NCBI GenBank assembly: GCA_004213555.1
Contig: SHAP01000003.1
Span: 1-64,000 of the forward strand
DNA: 64,000 bases
DNA from: Phycisphaeraceae bacterium
Lineage (GTDB): Bacteria > Planctomycetota > Phycisphaerae > Phycisphaerales > SM1A02
Reading direction: 5' to 3'
Below the pieces are notes generated by a model. It did no database searches and was not told where the DNA came from. It saw nothing but the letters and a program-made list of their open reading frames with translations. Positions 1-8,446 of the stretch are shown piece after piece. Made by a program: the position numbers and the translations under genes. Positions within the stretch are counted from its first letter, which is position 1. The number at the start of each line of letters is the position of its first letter.

Positions 1-742
1 ACTCGGGGCGGAAGGTGCGGTCGCCGCCTTCGCACTGCATGGGCTCGATCAAGATCGCGGCGATCTTGTTGCCGCCCGCGGGGCAGCGATCGCGGAACGC
101 TTTCATTTCGGAAAGCGCATGTTGCTCGAGGGCCTCGACGTCGTTGCAGATGTTGCCGTCGTGGTCGAACTCGCACGCGGGGCTCGAGATGCGCGGCCAA
201 CGGAATTTCGGGAACAAACCCACCTTGTCGGGCAGGGTGTTGGTCACCGAAAGGGTGTAGCCGGAACGACCGTGGAAGGCGTGCTGGAAGTGGATGACCA
301 TGAGGTCGTTCACATCTTCGTGGAAGCAGGTGCGACCCAGCTTGCGGGCCTTCCAGTCGAAGGCGGCCTTCAAGCAGTTCTCCACCGCCAGCGAACCGCC
401 AGCCACCCAGAAGTGATGATCAAAACCTTCGGGGCTCACGTGGGTGGCGAATGCATCCACGAACGACGCCATGTGCGAGCTGTAGAGGTCGCAGTTGGAA
501 GGGTTGGCTTTGGCCACCATCAAGAGTTCTTTCTCAAAGCTGGCTTCGTTGAGGCCCGGGTGGTTGTAGCCCAGCGGCCAAGAGGCGTAGCAGGTGAAGC
601 AGTCAAGGAACTTGTCGCCGCTGCGGGAGTCGTGGACCCACGGTCCAGTGGAATGGTCCAAGTCGAGCACGAGGTCCATGCCGTCGGCGAGCTGGTGCTT
701 CTTCAAGATCTCGTGGACGTGGGTGGGCTCGATGGTGGTCAT
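1..742 (-). CDS. lat: L-lysine 6-transaminase (partial, C-terminus beyond window)
   Basis: Class III PLP-dependent aminotransferase that would move the epsilon-amino group of lysine to 2-oxoglutarate. The first 247 residues lie in the window; the reading frame runs off the left edge, so the PLP-binding lysine is not visible. Seen: the FTCYASWPLGYNHP segment near residue 50, the AFHGRSGYTLSVTN segment near residue 155, and ILIEPMQCEGGD close to the edge. All are typical of the Lat subgroup rather than of ornithine or GABA aminotransferases. The ATG at 742 begins MTTIEPTHVHEIL. The next gene rightward diverges, so the 743-914 region must hold a promoter for each. The assignment to the lysine-specific subgroup is by remembered family resemblance. 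Confidence 0.82.
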   Translation of the reverse strand, partial: MTTIEPTHVHEILKKHQLADGMDLVLDLDHSTGPWVHDSRSGDKFLDCFTCYASWPLGYNHPGLNEASFEKELLMVAKANPSNCDLYSSHMASFVDAFATHVSPEGFDHHFWVAGGSLAVENCLKAAFDWKARKLGRTCFHEDVNDLMVIHFQHAFHGRSGYTLSVTNTLPDKVGLFPKFRWPRISSPACEFDHDGNICNDVEALEQHALSEMKAFRDRCPAGGNKIAAILIEPMQCEGGDRTFRPE

Positions 743-802
743 GGCGAACTCCGTGGGCCGTCCGCAGACGGGTGGGGGCAGCGGTTTGGGGTCAAAAACA
801 GG

Positions 803-824
803 CCATCCCTCCTGAAGGAGGATG
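803..824. other. hairpin in the lat/gspE divergent region
   Basis: An inverted repeat with a TGAA loop (CCATCC-C-TCC / GGAGGATGG) lies between the divergent genes. It contains a perfect GGAGG that directly abuts an ATG at 822. That spacing is too short for normal initiation, which is one reason the downstream GTG at 915 is preferred as the start of the next gene. No T-run follows on either strand. Confidence 0.35.
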
Positions 825-901
825 GAACGTCATTGTAAGGGGTGTCGGCAGAATCCCGGCATCTCCTTGACGCAGAACGCATGGTTTGAACGACTCAGCC
901 A

Positions 902-907
902 TAGAAT
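902..907 (+). promoter_or_regulatory. possible -10 element (TAGAAT) for a leaderless gspE transcript
   Basis: TAGAAT ends 7 nt before the GTG at 915, so a start of transcription at the usual distance would fall on the start codon. No Shine-Dalgarno sequence precedes that GTG. No convincing -35 lies at the right spacing, so this is weak. Confidence 0.25.
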
Positions 908-914
908 CGGACCT

Positions 915-2546
915 GTGACGCTGCTCGATCTCACCGTCCAACGCGGCTTGCTCGAAACCGACCAAGCCGAACGGGTCCGCGAAGAGACCGCCCGCACCGG
1001 CGAGTCCCTGGCGGCGGCGATCGTTCGCATGGGCTTTGCCAATGGCCTCGCCCTCGCCGAAGCCCTCGGCGCGGCTTTCCACATGGAAGTGGTCGACCTG
1101 CAAGACACCACCCCCACCCGCGAAGCCCTCGACGCGCTCCCCCGCAAGATCGTCTTTGCCCAGGCGTGCGCCCCCTTTGGCAAACTCGAATCCGGCGGCA
1201 CCCTGGTCGCCATCGACAACCCGGCCGACCTCGACGCCCAAGAAACCATCCGCTTCCATGCCGGCGGCCACGTGGAATTCCGGGTCGCCCCCGAAGACGA
1301 AATTCGCGCTTTCCAGCGCCGCCACTACGGCGTGGCCGGCGACACCCTCGAAGCCCTTGGCCTCGACGACGAAGTCATCATCGATGGCGGCGACGCGGCC
1401 TTGACCGACTCCGACGACGCCGCCCGCGATGCCAGCGTGGTGCGTCTTGTCAACACGATCTTGCTCGAAGGCATTCGCGAACGCGCGACCGACATCCACA
1501 TCGAACCCTACGAAGACCGACTGGTCATTCGCTACCGCATCGACGGCGTGCTCGGCCAACCTGGGGTCGATCCGATGGTGCACCGCTTCCGCCACGCCAT
1601 CACCAGCCGCCTGAAAATCATGTCGAACCTCGAAATCAGCGAGAAAAGAAGGCCCCAAGACGGACGCATCACCTTCAAACACGACGGTTCCGAGTACGAC
1701 CTGCGGGTCTCGATCATTCCCATGCTGCACGGGGAAGGCGTGGTCCTGCGGGTGCTCGACAAGACGACGGCCGTCGAGGACCTCGAGGAACTCGGCATGG
1801 ACCAGACCACCATCGAGCCGTGGGATGTTGCCATCAAACGCCCGTATGGCATCTTGCTGGTGACGGGCCCCACCGGTTCGGGCAAATCGACGACGCTGTA
1901 CGCCTCGCTGGCCCGCATCGTCACCGACGAGATCAAATGCATCACCGTGGAAGATCCGGTGGAGTACCACGTGGAAGGCGTGAACCAAATTCCGGTGCAC
2001 CGCCGGGTGGGGCTCGACTTTGCTTCGGGTCTGCGGGCCATCCTTCGGCACGACCCCGACGTGGTGATGATTGGGGAAATCCGTGATCGGGAAACCGCCG
2101 AAGCCGCGGTGCAAGCGTCGCTCACCGGGCACTTGGTTTTTTCGACCTTGCACACCAACTCCGCCGTTGGGGCCCCCCCGCGTCTGTTGGACATGGGCGT
2201 GGAACCGTTTTTGGTGGCCTCCAGCTTGGAAGCGGTGTTGGCCCAGCGGCTGGTTCGCCGACTCTGTTTGGCCTGCCGCAAGCCCACCGGCCGGCCGGAG
2301 GCGCCGTATGAAGCTGGAGGGTGCCGGGAATGCCGGGACACCGGGTACCGCGGTCGGCACGGGGTGTACGAATTGCTGCCGGTCGACGAGGATCTTCGAA
2401 CCCACATCATGGCCCGGGCCGGGGCCGGGGCCTTGGCCGAGGAAGCCGCCCGCAAAGGGATGCGGACGTTGGCCGAGCACGGCCAAATGCTGGTGGAGGC
2501 CGGGATCACCTCGGACGCCGAGATCGCTCGGGTCACCGCCGGCTGA
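915..2546 (+). CDS. gspE: GspE/PilB-type secretion or pilus assembly ATPase
   Basis: Hexameric ATPase on the cytoplasmic face of a type II secretion or type IV pilus machine. From GTG 915 the protein has 543 residues. An N-terminal MshEN-like region is followed by a linker containing EDRLVIRYRIDGVL, then the AAA core with Walker A GPTGSGKST, the Asp box ITVEDPVEYH and Walker B DVVMIGEIRD. Near the C-terminus is the tetracysteine zinc motif CLAC...CREC, as in GspE/PulE. The open frame extends upstream to ATG 822, but the Shine-Dalgarno there touches the ATG, and family similarity begins at TLLDLTVQRG. No other gsp or pil genes are in the window, so the partner machine must be encoded elsewhere. 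GspE versus PilB cannot be decided from this alone. Confidence 0.85.
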   Translation: MTLLDLTVQRGLLETDQAERVREETARTGESLAAAIVRMGFANGLALAEALGAAFHMEVVDLQDTTPTREALDALPRKIVFAQACAPFGKLESGGTLVAIDNPADLDAQETIRFHAGGHVEFRVAPEDEIRAFQRRHYGVAGDTLEALGLDDEVIIDGGDAALTDSDDAARDASVVRLVNTILLEGIRERATDIHIEPYEDRLVIRYRIDGVLGQPGVDPMVHRFRHAITSRLKIMSNLEISEKRRPQDGRITFKHDGSEYDLRVSIIPMLHGEGVVLRVLDKTTAVEDLEELGMDQTTIEPWDVAIKRPYGILLVTGPTGSGKSTTLYASLARIVTDEIKCITVEDPVEYHVEGVNQIPVHRRVGLDFASGLRAILRHDPDVVMIGEIRDRETAEAAVQASLTGHLVFSTLHTNSAVGAPPRLLDMGVEPFLVASSLEAVLAQRLVRRLCLACRKPTGRPEAPYEAGGCRECRDTGYRGRHGVYELLPVDEDLRTHIMARAGAGALAEEAARKGMRTLAEHGQMLVEAGITSDAEIARVTAG

Positions 2547-2639
2547 TTTCCGTCCTGCTGGGGCCAGAACGCCGCTTCTGGGCGGGTCGGCGGTCGTCTT
2601 TATATATGCCACCAAATGCAGCGGAAGGGCCGTCATCCC

Positions 2640-2668
2640 TTGACGCTCCGAGCCCAATCCGAGACACT
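2640..2668 (+). promoter_or_regulatory. possible sigma70-type promoter
   Basis: TTGACG, a 17-nt spacer and GACACT lie 49 bp upstream of the next gene. The -35 is good and the -10 is poor (3 of 6). This 170-bp gap after gspE has no other clear signal. Confidence 0.3.
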
Positions 2669-2716
2669 GCTCCATCGCTTCGGAATTCCTGAAGCGACTA
2701 TTTGGAGGATTCGTCC

Positions 2717-4072
2717 ATGGCTGTTCGTGGCGGAAGCAATATCGGGCTCATTATCTCGAACATTATGTTCGCACTCGCATTCATCACCGCCTTGGTGCTG
2801 GTGATCAATGTTGATGCGAAGAAAGAGGAAGCCCGCCAAGAGGCCCAAGCGGCCAAGGCGAACCTCGTGGCGGCCATTGGCCCTGGTGTCATTGAACAGG
2901 CACCCGGCTACGACGCGGCCCAAATGAACAACCAGTCGGTCGTCGCCCAACTCTCGGGCCAAATCGACACCCTCAAGCGTTTGATCGGCACCACCACCGC
3001 CGACGAGCAACGCATCCGCACCGACCTTGGGTTCGAGAGCGGCTCCATCTTGGAAATCAAAGGGCGCATGGAAAACCAACTTGGAGCCTTGTCTTCGGAC
3101 AACGAAGCGTTGGTCAACCGCGTGTCCGAACAAGACGCCACCATCGAAGCCTTGCGTGACGAAATCGACGCGCTCGAAGACGAACATCAAGAGTCCTTGG
3201 TCCGCGTCCGCAAAGATGTCGAGACCTACCGGGCCCAAGCCGACTCGTACGGCCAAGACGTCGACCGCACCATCAAGCGTCTGGAAGATTCCCGCGACGC
3301 CCTCGAACAAGACCACCGCTCCGAGCGTCGCCGTCTGCAAGAAGACATCGATCGCATCGGACAGGAAAACCAAGTGCTTGCCGAGCGCAACCGGGATTAC
3401 GAAGGCAAGTTTGCCTCCACCCGGCTTCGCGCCACCACCCCCGAATTGCTGATCGACGGTCAGATCGTGGAAACCGAGCCCAAAACGGGCAGCGTCTACA
3501 TCGACCGCGGTGAAGAAGACCGGCTGATCCTCGGCATGCGGTTCCAAGTCTTCGACTCGGCCGAAGCCATCACCGTCTCCGACGACGGCGAAACCTCCGG
3601 CTCCAAGGCCGTGATCGAAATCGTTCGGGTGGGTGCCAACACCTCCACCGGCAAGATCATCAACAGCGTGCCTGGTCGTCCCATCCAACGCGGTGACGCC
3701 CTCGTCAACGCCGTGTACGACCCGAACCGCCGCTTCACCTTCATGTTGCACGGCATCTTCGATGTTGACCAAGACGGTCGAGCCACCGAAGCCGAAGCCA
3801 ACTACCTCCGCTCCCGCATCCGCGCGTGGGGCGGCGAAGTGATCGACGGTGACACGCTGCCCGGCGACACCGACTACCTCGTGCTTGGCGAACAGCCCAT
3901 CCGGCCTCTGCTGCCCAACGCAAACGCCTCGCAAGCCCAACTCGACACCTACCTGAAGCAACGTGGCGCGTTCGACCGCTACGACGAACTGTTCGAACAA
4001 GCCACGGCGGCGTCCATCCCCGTGCTGAACGCGAACCGGTTCTTCTTGCTCATCGGTCAAACGGACCGCTGA
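2717..4072 (+). CDS. membrane-anchored coiled-coil protein with a BRCT-like C-terminal domain
   Basis: Function unknown; 451 residues. The start ATG 2717 has GGAGG 8 nt upstream. Residues 11-31 form one transmembrane helix without a cleavable signal. Residues about 35-225 are charged and rich in E, K, R, D and Q, a probable long coiled coil. Residues about 235-330 form a beta-rich domain around GSVYIDRGEEDRLILGM. Residues about 338-448 read like a BRCT fold: MLHGIFD, then RSRIRAWGGEV, TDYLVLGE, and ATAASIPVLNANRFFLLIG. Topology is inferred: with a short positive N-terminus inside, the bulk would be periplasmic. The lipid acyltransferase follows after 6 nt, so the two are likely co-transcribed. 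The BRCT assignment is pattern recognition, not a search. Confidence 0.75.
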   Translation: MAVRGGSNIGLIISNIMFALAFITALVLVINVDAKKEEARQEAQAAKANLVAAIGPGVIEQAPGYDAAQMNNQSVVAQLSGQIDTLKRLIGTTTADEQRIRTDLGFESGSILEIKGRMENQLGALSSDNEALVNRVSEQDATIEALRDEIDALEDEHQESLVRVRKDVETYRAQADSYGQDVDRTIKRLEDSRDALEQDHRSERRRLQEDIDRIGQENQVLAERNRDYEGKFASTRLRATTPELLIDGQIVETEPKTGSVYIDRGEEDRLILGMRFQVFDSAEAITVSDDGETSGSKAVIEIVRVGANTSTGKIINSVPGRPIQRGDALVNAVYDPNRRFTFMLHGIFDVDQDGRATEAEANYLRSRIRAWGGEVIDGDTLPGDTDYLVLGEQPIRPLLPNANASQAQLDTYLKQRGAFDRYDELFEQATAASIPVLNANRFFLLIGQTDR

Positions 4073-4078
4073 GGTCAG

Positions 4079-5128
4079 ATGGCGGGAACCGCCCGCGGCC
4101 CCATTGCCTTTGCCCAGTACGCCGCCTTGCGGGCGGCCGCTCTCGCGGTGCGCGCTGGTGACGAGGCCACCGCTTTGGGTTTGGCCGGCGACGTGGGGCG
4201 CCTGATTGGCCGGCTCCCTCGCCACCAGCGTCGCACCGTGACGCACTTGGCCCAGGCCTTTCCCGAACGGTCCTTGGCCGATCTGGAAGCGCTGGGTCGC
4301 GATTCGTTTGCCCACTTGGCCCGCCTGGTGGCGGTCGACACGCTGTCGATGACCCACCGCATCCGACCCGAAGCCTGGGAAGACCGCATCAACACCGAGG
4401 ACGTGCCCGAAGGCCTAGACGCACGATTGCGAGAGGACGGGCCCAGTATCCTGATCACCGGACACTGCGGGGTGTGGGAAGTGCTGTCCCACTGGCTGGC
4501 CATGATCGATTTGCCGGTCCACGCCCTCGCCCGACCCATCGACAACCAATACATCGATCGCTGGCTGCGCCGAGAACGAGAAGCTTCCGGCACCCAAATC
4601 ATCGTGAAGTGGGGCAGCGGCGACCACATGCAAGAGCTTCTGCAAGAAGGCGCCCGCCTTGGCTTCGTGGCCGATCAAAACGCCGGTGGCAAAGGCATGT
4701 TCGTGCCTTTCTTTGGCCGGCTGGCTTCCACGTACAAATCCATCGGCTTCTTGGCCCGCCGCTTCAACGCCCCCGTCGTCGCGGGCATCGCCCTCCGGGA
4801 CTCCGACACCCAGCTCAAGTACCGCATCCGCATCTCGGATGTCATCGAACCCAGCGACTGGTCCGAGGCCCCCGACCCCGACTTCTATCTGGCCGCCCGT
4901 ATCCAACGGGCGCTGGAAAAAATGATTTTGATGGCCCCCGACCAGCACATGTGGGTGCACCAGCGCTGGAAGTCTCGTCCCCGATTTGAACGCGAAGATC
5001 GCCCGTTCCCCGAACGGCTCTTGAACAAACTTCGAGAACTGCCCTGGTTGGACGAAGACGGCGTGCAACAGATCGTGGCCGCCCGAGGCGCGCCCCCTGC
5101 CCCTGCGGGCATGCCGGGATTAGACTGA
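4079..5128 (+). CDS. lipid A biosynthesis acyltransferase (LpxL/HtrB family)
   Basis: Membrane-associated acyltransferase of the LpxL/LpxM family, which adds secondary acyl chains to lipid A or similar glycolipids. The family motif HX4E is seen as GHCGVWE near residue 125. Further conserved segments are FVADQNAGGKGMFVPFFG and, near the C-terminus, HMWVHQRWKSRP. The length of 349 residues is a little above the usual 300. Start ATG 4079 has GAGGT a few bases upstream, overlapping the stop of the preceding coiled-coil gene's region. It indicates an outer membrane with lipid A-like lipids. The exact acyl position cannot be read. Confidence 0.85.
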   Translation: MAGTARGPIAFAQYAALRAAALAVRAGDEATALGLAGDVGRLIGRLPRHQRRTVTHLAQAFPERSLADLEALGRDSFAHLARLVAVDTLSMTHRIRPEAWEDRINTEDVPEGLDARLREDGPSILITGHCGVWEVLSHWLAMIDLPVHALARPIDNQYIDRWLRREREASGTQIIVKWGSGDHMQELLQEGARLGFVADQNAGGKGMFVPFFGRLASTYKSIGFLARRFNAPVVAGIALRDSDTQLKYRIRISDVIEPSDWSEAPDPDFYLAARIQRALEKMILMAPDQHMWVHQRWKSRPRFEREDRPFPERLLNKLRELPWLDEDGVQQIVAARGAPPAPAGMPGLD

Positions 5129-5132
5129 ACGC

Positions 5133-5444
5133 ATGGGACGCCAGTACCAAGTCATCGCAAAACACTCCGAAGGGGCCACCTTGGAACCCATGGGAACGCG
5201 ATCCCAAATCGCCGACGACTTGGGCACCATGAACATCCACCCCCAAACCCCAGAGGGCGCGGTGCTGTACGGACCTGGCGTCACCATCGAACCCATGGAA
5301 ATGGACGGCGAAGTGCAGCAAATGATGCTGACCCACGTGGAGTCTGAAATTGCATGGTTTGTGACCGAACGCATCCTGCGCACATTTCCCTGGAAGCTGC
5401 GTGATTTGGAAGACGGTCGCGAAATCGCCTTGATGCCCGACTGA
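5133..5444 (+). CDS. conserved small hypothetical protein
   Basis: 103 residues, not recognised. It starts 4 nt after the acyltransferase stop and ends 23 nt before surE, so it sits inside a same-strand run and is probably translated. No signal peptide, membrane helix or cysteine motif is visible. The composition is that of an ordinary soluble protein, with the C-terminal half (FVTERILRTFPWKLRDLEDG) likely helical. Confidence 0.6.
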   Translation: MGRQYQVIAKHSEGATLEPMGTRSQIADDLGTMNIHPQTPEGAVLYGPGVTIEPMEMDGEVQQMMLTHVESEIAWFVTERILRTFPWKLRDLEDGREIALMPD

Positions 5445-5467
5445 CCAAGAACTGGACCCACACCACC

Positions 5468-6241
5468 ATGCGAATCATGCTGACCAACGACGACGGCATC
5501 GATGCCCCAGGCCTTCAGGCCCTGCTTTCGGTGCTCAAGCGCCACGGTGACGTGACGGTCATCGCCCCAGCCGACGGACAATCGGCCACGAGCCACAGCC
5601 TTTCCTTTTCGCGACCGCTGCTGGTGAGCGAACAAGAGATCCCAGGACACGGCACCCACTTGGCGGTTGCCGGCCGTCCCGCCGACTGCACCCGACTGGG
5701 GTTGCGCAGTTTGTATCCCACCCGAACCGGCGTGGAGTTGCCCGACCTGGTGGTCTCGGGCATGAACGCTGGCGCCAACGCCGGGGTCAACGTGGCGTAC
5801 TCCGGCACGGTCGCGGCGGCGATGGAAGCCGCCTTCCACGGCGTCCCGGCCATTGCGGTGAGTTTGATGTTGGGCGGCGGCCCACCAAACTTTGCACGCG
5901 CGGCCAAGATTGCCGACACCTGGTTGCCCGAGCTCATCGCACAAGCGCAGGCCGGCACCGTCTTGAACCTCAACCTCCCCCCCGTGCGCAGCGACGACAC
6001 GCCGGTCATGCCGCTGTCCGTCTGCCGCGTCAACCGATCGGTGCACGACAGCCGCTACGAACGGCGCGACACCCCGTGGGGCGAGGACTACTACTGGATC
6101 GTGGGCAGTGGCATTTCGTTCCGCGAAGTCCAACCAGGCAGCGACGTCGAAGCCCTCAACGCCGGACAGGCCAGCTTGTCCCCGCTGCGATGGGATCCCG
6201 TGTGCGATGAGGCCATGACCCCGCTCCGGGAGGCGTTCTAA
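5468..6241 (+). CDS. surE: 5'/3'-nucleotidase SurE
   Basis: Metal-dependent phosphatase acting on nucleoside monophosphates. The N-terminal MRIMLTNDDGIDAPG carries the Asp-Asp metal site. VIAPADGQSATSHSLSF supplies the conserved Ser, VSGMNAGANAGVNVAYSGTVAAAMEA the Asn-rich core, and VLNLNLPP follows near residue 165. The 257 residues match the family length. The stop overlaps the stop of the convergent TonB-like gene by 3 nt. Confidence 0.95.
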   Translation: MRIMLTNDDGIDAPGLQALLSVLKRHGDVTVIAPADGQSATSHSLSFSRPLLVSEQEIPGHGTHLAVAGRPADCTRLGLRSLYPTRTGVELPDLVVSGMNAGANAGVNVAYSGTVAAAMEAAFHGVPAIAVSLMLGGGPPNFARAAKIADTWLPELIAQAQAGTVLNLNLPPVRSDDTPVMPLSVCRVNRSVHDSRYERRDTPWGEDYYWIVGSGISFREVQPGSDVEALNAGQASLSPLRWDPVCDEAMTPLREAF

Positions 6242-7107
6242 CGCCGCCGCAGCAGGATCTGCACGTCAATCTGCGCGGTCTGCCCTTCTTCCAGTTCGTC
6301 CAGCTTTTCTCCCGTCGCCCGCCAGCGGTAGCCATTGGTGCGCAAGCTGGCGTCGATGTCAGAATCACCGCTGGACCGAATGACAAAAACCTCCTTGGGC
6401 TTGGCCAAGCCCTCATCGTTGGGTGGTCCGAAGACAAAACCAATGATGGGATTTTGCTTCACCTGTCGCAGCCTCTGGGTGAGGTTGAGTTCCAATCGCC
6501 GGGGACGAAGCTCCATGCCTTCGGCCGGCGCCGGACTGCCCTGCTCTAAGGTTTGGGCATCGACGTCAATCTTGACCACCGCGGGCGTATCCAGCGGGCC
6601 GGGGCGGGCGGGCTCGTCGGGCTCGGGCGAGGGGTCGGGCACTTGAGGGTCCGCTCCACCTCCATCGGTGGTGTCCCCGCCTTCCTCGCTCGGCGCCTGG
6701 GGTGTGGCTTCTGGGTTGGGTCGATCCGATGGCAAAGGCAACGAACCGTCGAGGGCCAACGGCACTTGCAAGTTGGGATCGACGGGCGTGGCGCTTTCGG
6801 CCCGGCGGGCGGCTTCGGCCAAAATCGCATCGGCCAACGTGGTGCCCTCGGCCACCACCTCTGATGTTGCCGAGTCGGGCGCGTTGGTGGTGAAGGCCGC
6901 CTGGCTGACCAGTGATTGGCGTGCGTTCATGATTTCCCACTGCTCCCAGGCGATCCAGTCCGTGCCCGATGCATCGGTGATCGTGCGACCGAGAGGAATG
7001 ATTGGCGGTGCCGGTCGTACCCCAACCTGAGACCAAACCAACCACACCGCCAGCATCATGTGCAGGACGATGGAGGCTCCCCAAGCCAAGACGACCGGAC
7101 GGTTCAT
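6238..7107 (-). CDS. TonB-like energy transducer protein
   Basis: 289 residues with the architecture of TonB. One N-terminal transmembrane helix (residues about 8-26, MNRPVVLAWGASIVLHMMLAVWL region) is followed by a long Pro/Asp/Glu-rich periplasmic linker (about 115-190). The C-terminal alpha/beta domain (about 200-289) contains VFVIRSSGDSDIDASLRT and YRWRATGE, resembling the TonB C-terminal signature in which SSG precedes a D-A-L helix. No exbB or exbD is nearby, and no TonB-dependent receptor is in the window. It could instead belong to another envelope-spanning system that borrowed the fold. The gene converges on surE. Confidence 0.6.
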   Translation of the reverse strand: MNRPVVLAWGASIVLHMMLAVWLVWSQVGVRPAPPIIPLGRTITDASGTDWIAWEQWEIMNARQSLVSQAAFTTNAPDSATSEVVAEGTTLADAILAEAARRAESATPVDPNLQVPLALDGSLPLPSDRPNPEATPQAPSEEGGDTTDGGGADPQVPDPSPEPDEPARPGPLDTPAVVKIDVDAQTLEQGSPAPAEGMELRPRRLELNLTQRLRQVKQNPIIGFVFGPPNDEGLAKPKEVFVIRSSGDSDIDASLRTNGYRWRATGEKLDELEEGQTAQIDVQILLRRR

Positions 7108-7116
7108 GGCTTCATG

Positions 7117-7764
7117 TTACGGGGCGGGCAACGGAGAGTTCGCTGCGAAGCGCACCGGGCGTCCATCGTCGGGATGCGGCACCGTCAGCTCCGCCGCGTG
7201 CAGCATGAGCCGATCATCCTCCCGGGCCGTGCCGGTGGCGTACAGGTCATCCCCCAAAATGGGGTGCCCCGACACCGCCAAGTGCAGCCGCAACTGGTGG
7301 GTGCGGCCGGTCACAGGTTCCAGAGACAACAACGCCGCCTCGTCCCCCGCCTCCAGCAAAGACCAACGGGTGGTGGCGGCACGCCCCGCACGCCAGTCGA
7401 TCACTTGCCGAGGAGGACGGCACATGTCTTTTCGCATGGGAAAGTCGATGACCCCAGAAGCGGCCTCGGGCACCTTGGACACCAACGCGAGATACCGCTT
7501 GCTCGTGTGGCGTTCTTGAAAGGCGACGGAAAGTTGCCGGTGGGCTTCGGCGTCCCGGGCCAGCACAATGACGCCCGACGTGTCACGGTCGAGACGGTGA
7601 ACGATCCGCGCCCCGGGGTATTCCACTTCGGCTCGGGCGACCAAGCAATCCGCTTTCTCCGGCCCAATACCCGGCACCGAAAGCAGGCCGCTTGGCTTGT
7701 CGAAGACCAAAAGCCGTTCATCGGCGTGCAACACCGGCGGAAGTCCATCGGGAGGTAGGATCAC
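7117..7764 (-). CDS. RluA-family pseudouridine synthase
   Basis: Isomerises uridine to pseudouridine in rRNA or tRNA. The catalytic motif is HRLDRDTSGVIVLA, whose Asp is the nucleophile. LLVFDKPSGLLSVPG and the C-terminal VTGRTHQLRLHLA are family hallmarks. GTG 7764 is chosen as start (215 residues) because the longer open frame to 7866 would overlap the divergent lipoprotein gene and adds unrelated basic residues. There is no S4 domain. Closest in size to RluA-type enzymes acting on one or few sites; the target base cannot be predicted. Confidence 0.9.
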   Translation of the reverse strand: MILPPDGLPPVLHADERLLVFDKPSGLLSVPGIGPEKADCLVARAEVEYPGARIVHRLDRDTSGVIVLARDAEAHRQLSVAFQERHTSKRYLALVSKVPEAASGVIDFPMRKDMCRPPRQVIDWRAGRAATTRWSLLEAGDEAALLSLEPVTGRTHQLRLHLAVSGHPILGDDLYATGTAREDDRLMLHAAELTVPHPDDGRPVRFAANSPLPAP

Positions 7765-7792
7765 TGCGGTTCTGAGCGTACCATCGTGCCCT

Positions 7793-8392
7793 GTGCGTGT
7801 TGCGCTTCTTTTCATCTTGATCGCGGTCACCGCGGGGTGCGAGACGTACACCGTTGAATACCGCAAGCGTCCGGAGTACTACGCCAACTGGGGTGGTGAG
7901 GTCCCCGACCGGGTGGTGCGTGAAGACGGCACGGTGGTGCTGTACAACGCCGATCCCGATGAGGGTGATCCTGGTGGGCCCGTTGGTCCACGGCGATCCC
8001 CCTGGATTGAAAAAGAAGACGGAAGCATCGAGATCGATGCCCGCACCCCCGAAGAAATGCTGGCGGTCATGTTGCAATGCCTCCAAAGCAAGCGGTGGGA
8101 CGTGATGTGGGACCAAGTGCTCGCCGAACAAACCCGGCTGGCCTACGACAGCCAAGCCGAAGGACGCGATGCCTTCAAAATTGAAATGGAGCGCAAACGG
8201 GTCAACATGGCCCGAACCCTCAACCGCATGATCGCGGGCCTCGGCACCCATGAAGTCATCATGGACTCCGCGGGGCCCAATGCCTTGCGGATTCGGCTTT
8301 GGCCCCAAACCGTGCGCGAAGCCAAACTCAAGATCAAGGAAATCATCCTGGTCGAAGAGAACTTTGGCATCCGTTTGGCCGCCGTGAAGTAA
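7793..8392 (+). CDS. putative lipoprotein
   Basis: 199 residues from GTG 7793. The N-terminus is a type II signal peptide: VRVALLFILIAVTAGC, with lipobox VTAGC and lipidated Cys at residue 16. The mature part is not recognised. It contains a region with the feel of an NTF2-like or lumenal domain (EEMLAVMLQCLQSKRWDVMWDQVL) and a beta-rich end. It is divergent from the pseudouridine synthase with only 28 bp between them. Confidence 0.7.
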   Translation: MRVALLFILIAVTAGCETYTVEYRKRPEYYANWGGEVPDRVVREDGTVVLYNADPDEGDPGGPVGPRRSPWIEKEDGSIEIDARTPEEMLAVMLQCLQSKRWDVMWDQVLAEQTRLAYDSQAEGRDAFKIEMERKRVNMARTLNRMIAGLGTHEVIMDSAGPNALRIRLWPQTVREAKLKIKEIILVEENFGIRLAAVK

Positions 8393-8393
8393 C

Positions 8394-8419
8394 AAAAAAC
8401 CCCGAGCCGAAGCTCGGGG
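8394..8419 (-). terminator. Rho-independent terminator of clpC
   Basis: The stem CCCCGAGC/GCTCGGGG (8400-8419) encloses a short loop and on the minus strand is followed by six T residues. It lies 27 bp after the clpC stop. On the plus strand no T-run follows, so it serves clpC. Confidence 0.85.
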
Positions 8420-8446
8420 TGAGGGGGTTCCAAATGGTGGAGGGGA

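Noticed and set aside
2633-4357. 574-codon minus-strand frame opposite the coiled-coil gene
   Set aside because: Gly/Val/Asp-rich mirror translation without a recognisable domain; the plus strand has a ribosome-binding site and a coherent protein.
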